Source: Cyrtodaria siliqua (lineage: Eukaryota > Mollusca > Bivalvia > Adapedonta > Hiatellidae). Taken from it: a stretch of DNA of 64,000 nt. The notes under the pieces are model-generated. The model did not search any database. It saw only the letters and a list, made by a program, of their open reading frames with translations, and had not been told where the DNA came from. The stretch is from contig JAWPHD010000140.1 of assembly GCA_037043455.1 (NCBI GenBank), positions 372,001 through 436,000 on the forward strand, in the 5' to 3' direction. The translations under genes were made by a program, and so were the position numbers. This document shows, piece after piece, positions 10,521 through 23,200 of the stretch (position 1 is the stretch's first letter; each line of letters begins with the position of its first letter).

Positions 10521-12930
10521 AAATATAAAGTAAAAAAAATGGCCTTCTTTATTTTCCTTCGATGCTATCAGTATAAGTAATATGAAAAAGGCACAGCCTA
10601 AATGGGGATTTATCCAGTTTGAGTAACTAACTTAAGGTTTGGTTTGGCACGTTTTGAAATTTTCAAGTTTAAGAATATATATAAAACTTGGACTTGGAGA
10701 AAATTTAGTGGAGTGTCGTAACCAATGTTTGTTTAAACGACTTTTAAACGCATTGAGCGAAGGCGTCGGGAAGTTATCCACAACTCTGTTTCCATGTAGC
10801 TCTGCCACTGGGAGTAGAATTTATCCTTTTGATTTAAAAATAAGATTTTTTTTTTTTTCAATTGTGGGGTTGGCTTGGAAAGGACGTCGTGCTGAGATTT
10901 GTATTGCATTGATACTTAAAGTGTCTTTGGTACTAGACGTCTTTGAAGATGACATTTTAACTCCAAAATGTCACTAAAAAAAGAAAAATAGAGTCACTGA
11001 ACATTTTCACCATTTTTTTTCATTACATTAAATTTATTGAAAAACAAAGATTACTTTTCGATTACCTATATACATACACATCTTTGAAAACATACACAAA
11101 CAATTGTAATCCTCATTCGTCTTTTTACTTTAAAAATACTGTTAAAGGCATATATATATATGGACCGTATCCCACCTTTTTCTTTACAAAAAAAAAAGAT
11201 TCGATATATAAAAAACGTATGTTGTAATGCTCACTTTTGTTAAAACTTATATATGACAAGATCCTATGACATTTCTTTCAAAAACAAGTAAATATATATA
11301 GATCTAGGTTCTAATTATTTTTTTATTATAATTTCTATAAATAACACATATTTTGGAGTTACATGTAGTTTGACATTTTCGCTGTAAAAATACTGTACAC
11401 ACAATTTTGCTGACATGGAGATCGAATATAAAATATCAAACTGTATAATTGAGGATATTTCACTCATCTTCCTTTTTATGTAAAAAAAAAGGACAGAGAT
11501 TCACATTCACGTGTTGTGGGATGAAAATTGAAATAAAAATTCCTGATTTCGGAATCAATCGAGATGTTGCGAAGGTGCATGATACAATTGTCAGATTATT
11601 AACGATGTCGCAACATACAAAGTGAACTAAGTAATGCCTATTAACAGTGTTAACATTGATAACAGACAAAAGGAAAATCCCAAGGTTTTATGGTTAGGAG
11701 TTTTCCTTTTTCTTTTTTATTTATACTTTATTGTGTACGAAACAACAATTCTATTACACCCATACCTACGTCTAGTTTGTAATTATCTCCAATAAGTATA
11801 TGCGCATGATCTGGGAAAGATTGGTTGACGTCATACAGTGATGCATTAGATAGAATGTCTAAGAACACGCTGGGATTTTGTTAAGTACGTTAGTACTTTG
11901 AATTATTGCAGCTTTCGATGTTCTAAAATATGCCAACTTTAATAATTTCGGCATCATATTTTACTAGCACCACAAACATCACCACAAATGCTTCCGCAAA
12001 AGACGTTTTTGAAATATTTAATGTTAACCCTTTAATGTTCCGATTAATCGATTGTTTTAAACCTATCATCGGTTTGTTAAGCATCCGATTATGAAGATCG
12101 ATTATGAAAGTCTATAATCGATCATCGGTTAAATGTAAACGTGCACTTTAATTAACATTCAAAATAGAAATAAACATAATTATCCGGGAGACAACTCTTG
12201 TAAAAATGAGTATGATACACAAATAAACACATTTATATCAGTTATAATAAAATACAGACTTTCATGGCATCAAAACTCAGATTAGCATACACATGCTATA
12301 CTTCCTATACGGGTAAGTATTATCGAGGTAATTTAAAAATATCCATATTTCATTTCATGCAAACATATATTTAAAGCATAATTCTGCATCTTGATCGCGG
12401 GAAGTAGGTAACTAGTAGATTTAAACAATATAGAAGATAAGCACACATATAGAATGTATGCATGCTAAACTGTTCATGACTCAAACCCGTGGTCCAGAGC
12501 ACACAATTATAATGTGACATAAAAAAATAGTGGTTGTAATTTATTCGATAAATCTGAATTAAAACACTGTGCGTTTGTTTTCATTACCAAATGTTACGTT
12601 TAACTGAAACAAATAATAATATATTATTAAACTTATTTGCCAGGTGTGCATGTGAAAAGCCTTATCATAAAAGTGTTTCGGTTGTAATATGTATTTCTTA
12701 ACTAATTTTCTAATTATAAACTGCGTTTTAAATTCTTATTAGTTAAAAAAAAAGTAATACATGTATTGTCAAAATTATTCATGGAAATGCTGGAAACTGA
12801 AGCCATTAGGGTTTTGTTCTCGGTTTATCGTGACTAATCTAAATCAAAGACCAAGATTCACTTTAGAAGATTCCTTCCATTAATTTTCTTTTCTTTTTCA
12901 TTTTATTACTTAAAAAAAAAATATAATTAC
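10521..12930. other. AT-rich non-coding region
   Basis: I see nothing coding. A 112-codon frame at 10639-10977 has no domain character. A cluster of ATCGAT-type words at about 12045-12130 is a short degenerate palindromic patch. Confidence 0.4.
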
Positions 12931-12937
12931 AAAATAA

Positions 12938-13010
12938 TACATTATTTGCAGATTCGAACTCGGATCTCCTGCGTGACAGGCGGCCGTGCTTACCACTCCG
13001 CCACTGTCAC
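12938..13010 (-). repeat. tRNA-like sequence, probably a SINE head or tRNA pseudogene (Val-CAC-like)
   Basis: Read on the minus strand, the segment has an A-box-like TGGCGGAGTGGTAAGCAC, an anticodon-loop region GCCTGTCACGCAGG (anticodon would be CAC) and a B box GAGTTCGAATC. The acceptor arms do not pair and the T stem is poor, so it is not a functional tRNA. A tRNA-derived SINE head is the likeliest reading. Confidence 0.55.
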
Positions 13011-13859
13011 AATTTAATGACGTCATCATTAACTAGTGCGTGTGTGTGTAGTTCTAAGGTTTATAGTCCGTCCGCCAACGAACACGTCAGGGTATACCTG
13101 ACGCGATGGGCACAATAGAGTCTGGACTTTATCATTAACTAGTATATATTTTAACTAGTATATATTTTAATGTGCGTTAGTCTGTTTCCGCGACTCGTGA
13201 TACTTAGCAAGACCTGAGTAGTAGAGTAAATACAAGACTTGAGTAGTAGAGTAAATAGAGTTTTTTAAGACCCAAATCAATTAAAATTGTTCTGTTTAGT
13301 CGTATTTATCGATTATTAGTAACTGGCGAGACTACTGGCCAGTATTGATTCATCCTCTCTAATTGCGGAAAATAACGAAGAGTTCCGATGTCTTTGATCG
13401 TACATAGTCGGCCAATTCCGGCATTCTTCGCTTATGGCGAGATGTCGCGAATGGCGACCAGACAAGGGACATCGCCGAAGAGGCCCGAAGTGAATTTACC
13501 ATGCCTATCAGCGGAAGTAGAGACTGGTTTCCCATTCCGTAAGCTGGACTCTCATATACTTGGCCGTAATCGGAAACCAAAGGGATAATTATTTTCAGAC
13601 GAACAGTATGTGGAGAAAAGTTGATACCGTTAAGGGGATTTTCATCCCTGGCGCTTCGCGCCAGTGATAAATCCCCTATTACGACAGTGTTTCTGTCTGA
13701 TAAAAAAATCATCTTAGGTTTCAACCGACAAATGGTCTATATTTAAACTAATACAAGTAAGATGGGGCCCTCAAACCCTTTTATGTGTGGGTGATATATT
13801 CCACGGTTGATTCATGATACTAGCATGGGACAGCTATAGTACATATGACAGTGCTGAGT

Positions 13860-14180
13860 GCAGTTGCGGATGAATTGAATTGAATATTTAACGGCTCATC
13901 AACACAGTACAGGTTATTTAGAGCCGCCTCAGAGAGAGGGGAAGGATACATAGGAATCCGGGAACCGTGCACTTCTCTTATTATCGAACAGATTCCTATG
14001 GTTCTTTAACATGCTCGGATGATAGACCTATACGCGGGACCACCCTGTTTACGTCCCTATCCGACGGATGAGGCTAAGGGAATGTGTCTTGCTCAAGAAC
14101 ACACCCACAAAACTCAGTGGCACCACCTCCGGTTACAAATCCGCTGCGCTACTGACTGCGCCAAGTTGTGGATGACAATT
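13860..14180 (-). repeat. SINE-like repeat, minus orientation
   Basis: On the minus strand it begins near 14175 with an A-box-like TTGGCGCAGTCAGTAGCGC and continues with a body containing GTGTTCTTGAGCAAGACAC, a word found in central domains of some animal SINEs (recalled, not checked). It ends near a GAATTGAATTGAATA run at 13870-13885. No B box is clear. Confidence 0.4.
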
Positions 14181-15431
14181 AGACACTGGACAGTCTAGTC
14201 AAAAACACAGCAACAAATATATTATCTGAATATGTTTAAGAATGTACTGTATGCTTGGAAGAGCTTTCAAAAACAGACTGGCTTTCATGATTTTAGTTGG
14301 GGTGGGATGGGGATGGGGCGCATCCTTTTAAATCTCAGTTCAGATGCCATCCCCCTCCTTCTCTCCATCCCAACTCCCATCTTGAACAGTAGCGATTGTT
14401 ACGTAAACTTTCCACATATGAGAGGGTGCCCAATACTACCCGCTCCATCGAATACGCGCCTGCAGTTCTTGCGAGGTCAGTCGAGTCAAAATTACAGTTA
14501 AATCAAACACTTCGTATTTTCGTGTACTTTTGATAAAGAAATAACATGCTTTTCGTGATATGCAGCAAAATTCATGTAATGTGTGAGCTTAAACAACAAT
14601 TCAAGTATCTCCTCGTACTTTATTTAACAAAAAACACACGGCTGTTGTCATTTTAATCGTATTCTAAAAATGGCATCTTTTAGAGTTATCGCCCCTCGCT
14701 TCGACATTTTAGAAGGCGGGTCTGCATTTATCACGCAGTAGAGCTTCTAAAAAAAAAGTCGGTACAGACGAAAATCACGAAACCTAAAGGGGAAATGAAA
14801 TTTCATGATCAAAAATTGTCACAATTTTCCAAATTATGCGTTTTAAAAAATTCAAAATGGCGGACTTTTTTTTTTTTTTGACGTTGCCGAAAGTTGACGT
14901 ACTACTTTTCGTTGTCAAGCGTGGTTGCGATATTTGAAAGATGTAGGAAAAAATCAAGGCTGTTCCCGTACTGATATGTATACATTTTAACATTGGAAGT
15001 AAATAGACAAAAATAATATAAAGGCCACGGTAACAACCGAGACCACATATTTGATTACACAAAAATACACAATTTAAATTACGCAATAGTGCGTATACGT
15101 GTATTTAGGCTATAACGCCCATACTGAAACACAACGGTGCTTCTTTATAGCAGCTGACGAAGGAATCACGGGATAATTACGTTGTATAATTAATACGGAT
15201 AGCTTACACAATAATCACATAATAACGAAGGTAGAACACTACACTTCAGTTATAGAGTAAGCTTGGTGTAGTTACAGCAATAAGGATACACACAACATTC
15301 ATCCTGATACATTTGACTGTAACATGAATATCAATAGAAAAACACTTGGGGTAAAACTCTCCAGGGAGAGTTCACTAACTGGGAAAGTGAACCGTCTGAG
15401 GTCAACTGGGCCGTCTACTATGTGCAGACCC

Positions 15432-15985
15432 TTAGTCGATAGTGTAATGGTATGTAATCAAGTAGTCGATAGTGTAATGGTATGTATTGAAGTAGTCGAT
15501 AGTGTAATGGTTTGTAATCAAGTAGTCGATAGTGTAATGGTATGTTTTCAAGTAGTCGATAGTATGATAGTATGTAATCAAGTAGTCGATAGTGTAATGG
15601 TATGTAATCAAGTAGTCGATAATGTAATGGTAAGTAATCAAAAAGTCGATAGTGTACTGGTATGTATTCAAGTAGTCGATGGTGTAATGGTATGTAATCA
15701 AGTAGTCGATAGTGTAATGGTATGTAATCAAGTAGTCGATAGTGTAATGGTATGTATTCAAGTAGTCCATAGTGTAATGGTATGTAATCAAGTAGTCGAT
15801 AGTGTAATGGTATGTATTCAAGTAGTCGATAGTGTAATAGTATCTAATCAAGTAGTCGATAGTGTACTGGTAAGTAATCAAGTAGTCGATAGTGTACTGG
15901 TATGTATTCAAGTAGTCGATAGTGTAATGGTATGTAATCAAGTAGTCGATAGTGTAATGGTGTGTAATCAGGCAGTCGATATTGT
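15432..15985 (+). repeat. Minisatellite, 30-bp unit, about 18 copies
   Basis: The unit is GTAGTCGATAGTGTAATGG followed by TATGTAATCAA, 30 bp with about 10% divergence. Degenerate units with AGAAGAAAAAGTCGATAGTG spacing continue to about 16300. Because 30 is divisible by three and the unit lacks stops, frames stay open on both strands: a 233-codon frame at 15324-16025 (decapeptide VVDSVMVCNQ) and a 267-codon antisense frame. I treat both as repeat artefacts. Each unit contains GGTATGT, a plausible 5' splice-site core on the strand of the downstream cadherin gene. Confidence 0.95.
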
Positions 15986-16481
15986 AAGGGTGTGTAGAGA
16001 AGAAAAAGTCGATAGTGTAAAATAGTGTGTAGAAAAGAAAAAAGCCTATATTGTAGTGAGTAGACATGCAAAAGCCGTTGATATAAGGATTTGTAGACAA
16101 GAAGATGCCGATATTGTAAGACAGTGTAGAGATGAAGATGAAGCCGATAGTGTAAAAGTGTGTAAACAAGAAGCCGGTAGTGGAATAGTATATAGACAAA
16201 GAGATACTTATAGTGTAAGAGTGAGTATAGAACAATAATTCGATGGTGTAAGAGTGGATATACAGGAAGAAACAACTAGTGTTAGATTTTTAGATAAATA
16301 GCGCCAAAAATTGTAAGAGTGTGTAGGCAATAATTAGTCGTTTTGGTAAAGCTTGTAGACAAGATCGAAGAAGTAAATAGCAAGGGATTGTATATGCAAG
16401 AAGAAATCGATAGTGTAAGAGTTTCAGAGTTTGTAGACAAGAAATAGAAAAATTATATAGTGAAAGATATATAATATATAG

Positions 16482-16699
16482 AGGATCTTAAACGAGTTCC
16501 CATTTCATATAAGATTTATGAAACGAGTTATGAATTATTTTAATTTTAACGAGCCTTTTGGCGAGTTAAAATTAAAAATAATTCATAACGAGTCATGAAT
16601 TTTTTTTAATTTTAACTCGCCAAAAGGCTCGTTAAAATTAAAATAATTCATAACTCGTTTCATAAATCTTATATGGAATGGGAACGAGTTTAAGATCCT
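16482..16699. repeat. Long hairpin, 105-bp arms, 8-nt loop
   Basis: Arms 16482-16586 and 16595-16699 are reverse complements with few mismatches around the loop AACGAGTC. Both arms carry GCCTTTTGGCGAGTT-type sequence and TTATGAATTATTTTAATTTT. The structure has no coding potential and fits a foldback MITE. Confidence 0.9.
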
Positions 16700-16787
16700 T
16701 TTTATCACATAACATTGCAATCAAATTAGTAAAAAATAATTCAGATGGACATAGAACCGCCACGACGTCAGACACACTTTAGCGCCA

Positions 16788-16872
16788 AAACGTCATAAAA
16801 TATGTGACGTCGTAACGTCGCGTCTCACACATAAAGTTGCGTATAAAAGAGTTCGTGTTTTACCTCTTTACA
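16788..16872 (+). promoter_or_regulatory. Promoter-like segment: CRE-like sites and TATA box
   Basis: ACGTCA/TGACGT words recur at about 16788-16818, and TATAAAAG lies at 16842-16849. A TATA box at that spot predicts a start near 16872, about 300 bp before the first proposed cadherin exon. A short frame starting at 16912 (MFCITCIIFISCH) is hydrophobic like a signal peptide but stops after 14 codons with no usable donor in frame. The link to the cadherin gene is speculative. Confidence 0.3.
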
Positions 16873-17185
16873 AAATAGCAGTTTACGCCAACTTTTTAAC
16901 AAACCAACAACAATGTTTTGTATAACGTGCATTATTTTTATAAGCTGTCACAAATAATAAGTTTATGACTCAGATCTGGGTGAATTTGTAATAAATAAAA
17001 TAGTTTTATTTAATAAACTTGCGTAGTGTTACAGGTTTAACTCAACCAATCAAAATCGTTCCAGGTTGTATTACACGTGTGTCATACAATAAAATATTAA
17101 ATGGGTGTTCGACACTGCTAACAAGGGACGTTATGTGATAAATAGTGATATGCAATTAATAATAACTATTGTGCACTAATTTCAG

Positions 17186-17257
17186 GTAGAGCATATGATG
17201 GACAGACAGGCCAAATCCTTACTGTAAAAACTATAACGGTAGGAGCAGCTGAAACAG
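17186..17257 (+). CDS. Proposed cadherin exon 1 of the window
   Basis: Acceptor CACTAATTTCAG precedes it and GTTGGT follows. The only open frame skips two bases and reads RAYDGQTGQILTVKTITVG, which resembles the end of a cadherin strand pattern but lacks a diagnostic motif. It ends with one spare base, exactly what exon 2 (starting AT, completing an Asp codon) requires. Phase compatibility is the main support. The following intron would be 16.8 kb. Confidence 0.5.
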
Positions 17258-20200
17258 GTTGGTACTTGCCATGTTTCACTCAAACGTAGCACAAATGAAG
17301 AACACTGCATTATTATACAACAAACATACACTTCGTAATTAATTTGAAATAGTGTGAATAGTGTGGATTTCGCTTTTTGAATAGCGAACTGACAACTAGG
17401 TGTTATTAGATCGAATTGGTAACTGGCTAAATTAACTATGTTCAAGATCTACTGTTTGTGATTCAATGATAGAAGTAGAAAAGAATACCAAACGAAGTAC
17501 TTTAATGAACATCTGCATAATAATACATAGCATTGCCATTTTTTAATGAATTTAAATTTAAATTGGGAACTGACAACCAGTATCCAGTTCGTAGTTTGCA
17601 GTTCGCTATTCGAATCGCGAACTGGCAACAGGTGCTATTAGGACAAATTGCCTGCTAGATAATTTAACGATTTTATTGTCAAAAGTTTAATGTTCGCAAT
17701 TGTTCCCAATAGAATAGAATACCAACTGGTTTTTATCATATTTATGAACAATTGCGAAATAGTAGACTTTCACGGTGGCGTTTGATGTTTGTCTATAATC
17801 TTTCCTGTCGTGCCCTTAATGATTTATTCTCTTGTTGCTCTGGCTTCTGCCAAGTCATTGAGTACCTTCATTGTGGCTTTTTAGGCTATTGTTTTTTTGT
17901 ATTATATTTACACGAGCATATTTTTGTTTTACTTATTGGTTAGAGATTAGATCATGGCGGGGATTTCTTTATTTACATTGTCCTGTTTTAATGGGATGAC
18001 AGAAGGGTAAATGTGAGGTTTGGTGCACCCTAGAACCGGTTTAAACCCCCGAATGGCCTTTGTTGCCACTGGCCGTTCCAAGGCGGTAGCCCTATTGTCA
18101 ACCCTTCTGTGTTTGTGATGTCGCTTGCATTTTTTATTACTTTTGCCTTCTGGTTTGTCTGTTTGCGTGTTTGTTTTTGTGTTTTGTGGTTGACTGTCGT
18201 CCTTGAATGCTGCTTTCCCTGTCCGATATTTTTATCTGTCTTTCAATATCGTTGTGTAGCCAGTTGCCAATTCTCCCAAATAGCAAACTAGCAGCCAGTT
18301 GCAATTTCGCGAGTCGAACAGCAAATTAAAACCTGGCAACAGGTTTCCGGTTCGCAATTCTAATTTCAGTTGAAACATGTCAATGTTATGTATTATACTG
18401 CATTGTCCATTTAAAAACTGGAATTTAATGACAAAATGTCTGTTTTAGGCATAATTATTTGTTTCTCTTTAAAATATCACGAAAAATAGTCCTTTGAACA
18501 TTGTTAGTTCATCCCATTGCCAAATCACTCAAATGACTGGATATAAAATGTCCGTCTTGCCGGATATATGAACATTTGAACACGCATCAAATTAATCAAT
18601 ATTAAGTAAAGAAATGCACACTTTAAGCATTCAGGTCAAACGAATAGTTATTATTTTGCATCAGCATCGTGTGCTTAGAAAGTTCAAAGTGTGACCATTG
18701 GGGTTAAGATGTACAGAAGTTGCATTTCATGTTAAATGAAAAATAGTCTTTAAACAATAGCACAAGAGGACATGTGAGAGCTCTACTGGCTAACATGGCT
18801 CATTTATCAAAATCCTTTCAGTACTTTCGAGTTATGTCTGAGACACAATTTTCACTAATTTGACCTATGACATCTAAGTATGATCTTGACGTTTGATGCA
18901 CAGACCCAATTCTAATGCGTAGCACATTTTCTTATCATACTAGACATGTCTATGTAGATTTACCAAAACATCTTCAGTAGTTTAGGAGTTATTATTGAGA
19001 CACACTTTTTATTCATTTGACCTATGACCCCCAAGTATGACCTTGAACTTTGAGGCACAGACCTGATTCTAATGCGCAGCACGTTTCTCATCATGCTGAA
19101 CATTTATTTCGTAGTTTTATCAAAATTTCTGCTAGTTAACTACTGTAGTTAAGTAGTTATGACTGACACACACTTTTGAACTCCAAGTCACATTTTGAGG
19201 TCAAAGTCATTGACCTCAAAATGTGACTTTGACATTTGAGTTACAAACCTGATTTTTCTCGTCATGCTGAATAATTTCGTGCATGTAGTTTTATAAAATC
19301 CCGTCAGTAGTTTAGCTGTTATTGCCGAAGCATATTTTGACTCATTTAACATTTGACCTCCAAGTGTAACCTTGACCTTTGAGTTATGACTAAAACACAA
19401 TTGTGACTCGTTTTACCTTTGACCTTGACCGTGTTACTGATCTGATCTGATACCATACTTTCAGCAATCTGGGAAAGTTTGGTAAAGATCAAATACAACA
19501 TTAAGACGCTAGAGTGTTCGCAAGACATAATATGGATTTTCTTCAATAAATCAAGGGGAACACCACTGGCGTTACTAATATGATCTAGCTTGTGCTCGAC
19601 CTTATCCGAGCTCAATGTCAGCAATCTGTTCAATATTGGAAAATATGAAATACACAATGAAACATTGTTAAAAGGATGGAATGCGGCATTTTTTTTAATA
19701 AATCAAGGACCATAACTGTTAGTGTTATTTAACTGATCTAGCTGGTTTTCGAACTTGTTCGAGCTTTCATTTATATTAACAAACTGGCCAAGCGTGGTAA
19801 AGGTCAAATACAAAATATAGGTGCTAGAGTGTGCGCAAGGTAGAATATGACATTTTTCAGTAAAACAAGGGCCATAACTCTAGTGTTACTAATCTGATAT
19901 AGCCCATTTTATAACTTATTGAAGCTTTTATTAATATAATAATCTGTTCAAGTTTGGTAAAAATGCACATTATAGTTGCTAGAATGTTCACAATGCAGAG
20001 TATGGACTTTTATCTGTGAAACAAGGGCCATAACTCTGACGTTACTAGCTCGATATAGCTGATTTTCAAACTTGTCAGAGCTTTCATTAATATAAACAAT
20101 TTTGTAAAGGTGTTTGTATCCCTATGTGTACGAACTGTGCACCTCTTGTCGCAGATTTGTTCTTGTATTGTTACGAAAGAGAGATGATCTTAATTTTGAT

Positions 20201-23200
20201 ATTGTTAATTATTCCCACTTAGATGGGAGGTTCCCCGAGCTAGTTCTTATGGGGTCTATGTTTCTCAACTTACTCGTTTCTCTAGAGCTTGTAGTCGTGT
20301 TGAGGACTTTAATATTCGTAATATTTGTATAACTAAAAAGCTACTCTATCAGGGCTACCGTTACCATAAACTTCGAACAATTTGCAAAATTATATTATCG
20401 TAACACTGATCTACATTTAAAATAAAAAAGTAATTTAAGAACTCTTCTGCGACAAGGACTATCACAACTTGACTTCTATGGTGATGTGATTTACAAACTT
20501 CGTCAGATCCTTGGTAATAATCACTTTCATACAATCTTTATTAAACTTGTTAAAAAGTTTGCCAAAAGATGTTATGACCCTATAATTTTGCAACGTACTG
20601 CATGTGTAGTGGTTGACCCATTTACTGTTCGCCACTATGCTTTCGTCTTTGATTGTGCGATGACCGGACAGATTGTTGACTCTATGATGACGTCTTCTTA
20701 AATCCTTATAGGACGATATAGGCGTTTGATGTTTGTCTTAAATCTTGGCTTGTCGTACCCTTAACGGTTTGTTCTATTGTTGCTCTGGCTTCTGCCAAGT
20801 CAATGAGAACTTACTTTGTGGCTTTCTAGACTTTTATATATTATATATACATGATCATTTATGTGTTTTACTTACCTGTTATGAACAGACTCAATACAAC
20901 CGAGTCTGCTACTTTTATCTCTTGTTTGTTGCTTCCAAGGGATCCGATTATTGGGATGACAATAGGGTAAGAGTGAGGTTTGGTGCACCCTATAACCTGG
21001 TTGAAACCCCCAGCGGTTTTTTGCCACTGACCGTTCAAATGCGGTAGCCCTATTGTCAACCCTTTTGTGTTTGTGATGTCTTATCTGGCATTTTATTCAT
21101 CTTTAAAGTCGTTCTTTGTTTTGGTGTGTGCTTGCGGTTGACTGTCGTCCTTCAATTTTACTTTTCCTGTTCGACTTTTATATCTACTTGTATTCGTTTT
21201 CTAGAAATTGTAATCGTGCTGAGGACTTTAACATTCGTAATTAACTAAAAGGCTAATTCAGCATAGCTTCCGTTATCAGAAACATCGAAAAACATTTGCA
21301 AAATGTTATTATCGTAACCCTGATCTACTTCTAAAATATAAAAGTAATTTAAGAACTATTCTGCAACAATGAATATCACAACCTGACTTCTATGCTGATG
21401 CGATTTACAAACTTCGTAAGATCCTTGGTCATAATAACTTTGATACAATCTTGATTAAAGTTGTTTAAATTGTATGAAAGAGTTTATGACCCTATCATTT
21501 TGCAACGCACTGCATGTTTAGTGGTTGACCCATTAGCAGTTCGCCACTATGATTTTCTCTTTGATTGTGCAATGACCGGACAGATTGTGGACCTATGATG
21601 ACGTCTGCTTAAATTCTCATAAGACAGTAGCGTTTGATGTGTGTCTTAAATCTTGTCTTGTTCTTCTCTTGTTGCACTGTATTTTGCAATTCATCGAGCA
21701 CTTGCTATTTATATATTACATATACACGATCATTTATGTGTTATACTTGTACTGCCTATTAATGCTGCCTTGTCTGTTAGAGACTATGACCTGGCGGGGA
21801 TATCTTTATTTACACTGTCCCGTTTTGTTGATGACTATAGGGTAAGAGTGAGGTTTGGTGCACCCTAGAACCTGGTTTAAACCCCCAGCGGCGTTTTTGG
21901 AAAATTGACCGTTCCAAGTCCCTATTGTCAACCCATTTATGTTTTTGAAATCATATCTTGCCTTTTATTCATCTTTGTAGTTGTTGTTTGTTTCTGTTCG
22001 TGTTTGTTGTCGACTGTGGTTCCTGAATACTACATTTATTGTTTGACTTTTATATCTAATTTTTTGGTAAAGATTAGATATAAAATGAAGTTGTTAGAGT
22101 GTTCACAAGGCATAGTATGGCATTTTTCAATAAATTAAGTGCCGTGGTGTTACGGATCCACGTAGCTATTTTTTTTTAATTCGTTACGAGTTTTCATTGA
22201 TATCAACAATATGGGTTTTGTTTAATAAAGATCAAATATAAAATGAATGTGCAAGGAAGAATTTTTCATTGTTCAATAAATCAAAGTAATAAAATATAAA
22301 GTTTGGTAAATTGCATATACAAAAGGAAGATGCTATAGTGCGCGCAATGCACAATATGGCTTTTTCAATAAATCAAGGGGATCATAACTCTGGTGTTCCT
22401 GGTCCGATATAGTTTGTTTTCGAACATGTCCGATCTTTCATTGATATCAAACAATATTTTCATGTTTAGTAAAGATCAAATACTAAACGAAGCTTCTACA
22501 GTGTGTTCAAGGGTGAAACTTGTCTGTTTTCGTGTTTGTTTCTGTGTTTTGTGGTTGACTGTCCTCCTTGAATGCTACTTTCCCTGTCCGATCTTTTTAT
22601 ATCTCTTTACATTTGCCAGTAAAAGAAAGGTCATAACTCTGGTGTTACGTATCCAGTCGAGCTAATCGGAGCTTTCACTGTTATGAAGCTCCTGCTAAAG
22701 TTGAGTAAAGATCAAATTAAACATGAAGTGCTAGAATGTTCACAATACTAGATTTAACGGACGGACGACGGCGGACGTTGAGTAAAATAGGTGGTGTGTA
22801 TTTATATAAAAAATTTAGAAGTACATTTTTGACAGGAAGAATTAGAGGCTATAAGTATACAGGGAAATTAAAGGAAAATCATTCACACTGCCAGTTTAAA
22901 CATACTTATTCTGCATTAAGCGCGAATGAACATCCAATATATACCCATTGCTTCATTCTTGCTCTCCACAGTGGTTCATTGCTCCCCAATATATGCTCAC
23001 TGCATCATATACTTCCTTTCCACATTGCCCAAATACTCTCCACAGTGGTGCATTGCTCCAATGTATACACATTGCTTCCTACTTCCTCTCCACAGTGGTT
23101 CATTGTCCCGATAATAACTCCTTGCTTCCTACTTCCTCTACACAGAGGTTCATTGCCCCAATATATACTGATTGCTTCATACATGCTCTCCACATTGTTT

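Noticed and set aside
10639..10977. 112-codon frame
   Set aside because: It has no domain, a low-complexity poly-Phe stretch from a T run, and no supporting splice or promoter context.
12938..13010. Functional tRNA-Val gene
   Set aside because: Box motifs are present but the acceptor stem does not pair and the T stem is weak, so it was called tRNA-like.
13359..13724. 121-codon minus-strand frame
   Set aside because: It has no recognisable motif, and much of it overlaps a hairpin-rich stretch (CTGGCGCTTCGCGCCAG at about 13649-13665). It could be repeat-derived.
3001..14990. One 12-kb inverted-repeat transposon bounded by the two repeat pairs
   Set aside because: The order of the pairs is A B ... 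A' B' rather than A B ... B' A', so they cannot be the two arms of a single inverted repeat.
15324..16235. Repeat proteins VVDSVMVCNQ (plus) and YTIDYLITYH (minus)
   Set aside because: A 30-bp unit without stops keeps frames open on both strands. There is no conservation pattern favouring one frame and no recognisable flanking domain.
16912..16956. Signal-peptide-like start MFCITCIIFISCH as the cadherin first exon
   Set aside because: The frame stops after 14 codons and no donor before the stop gives the phase needed by the exon at 17186.
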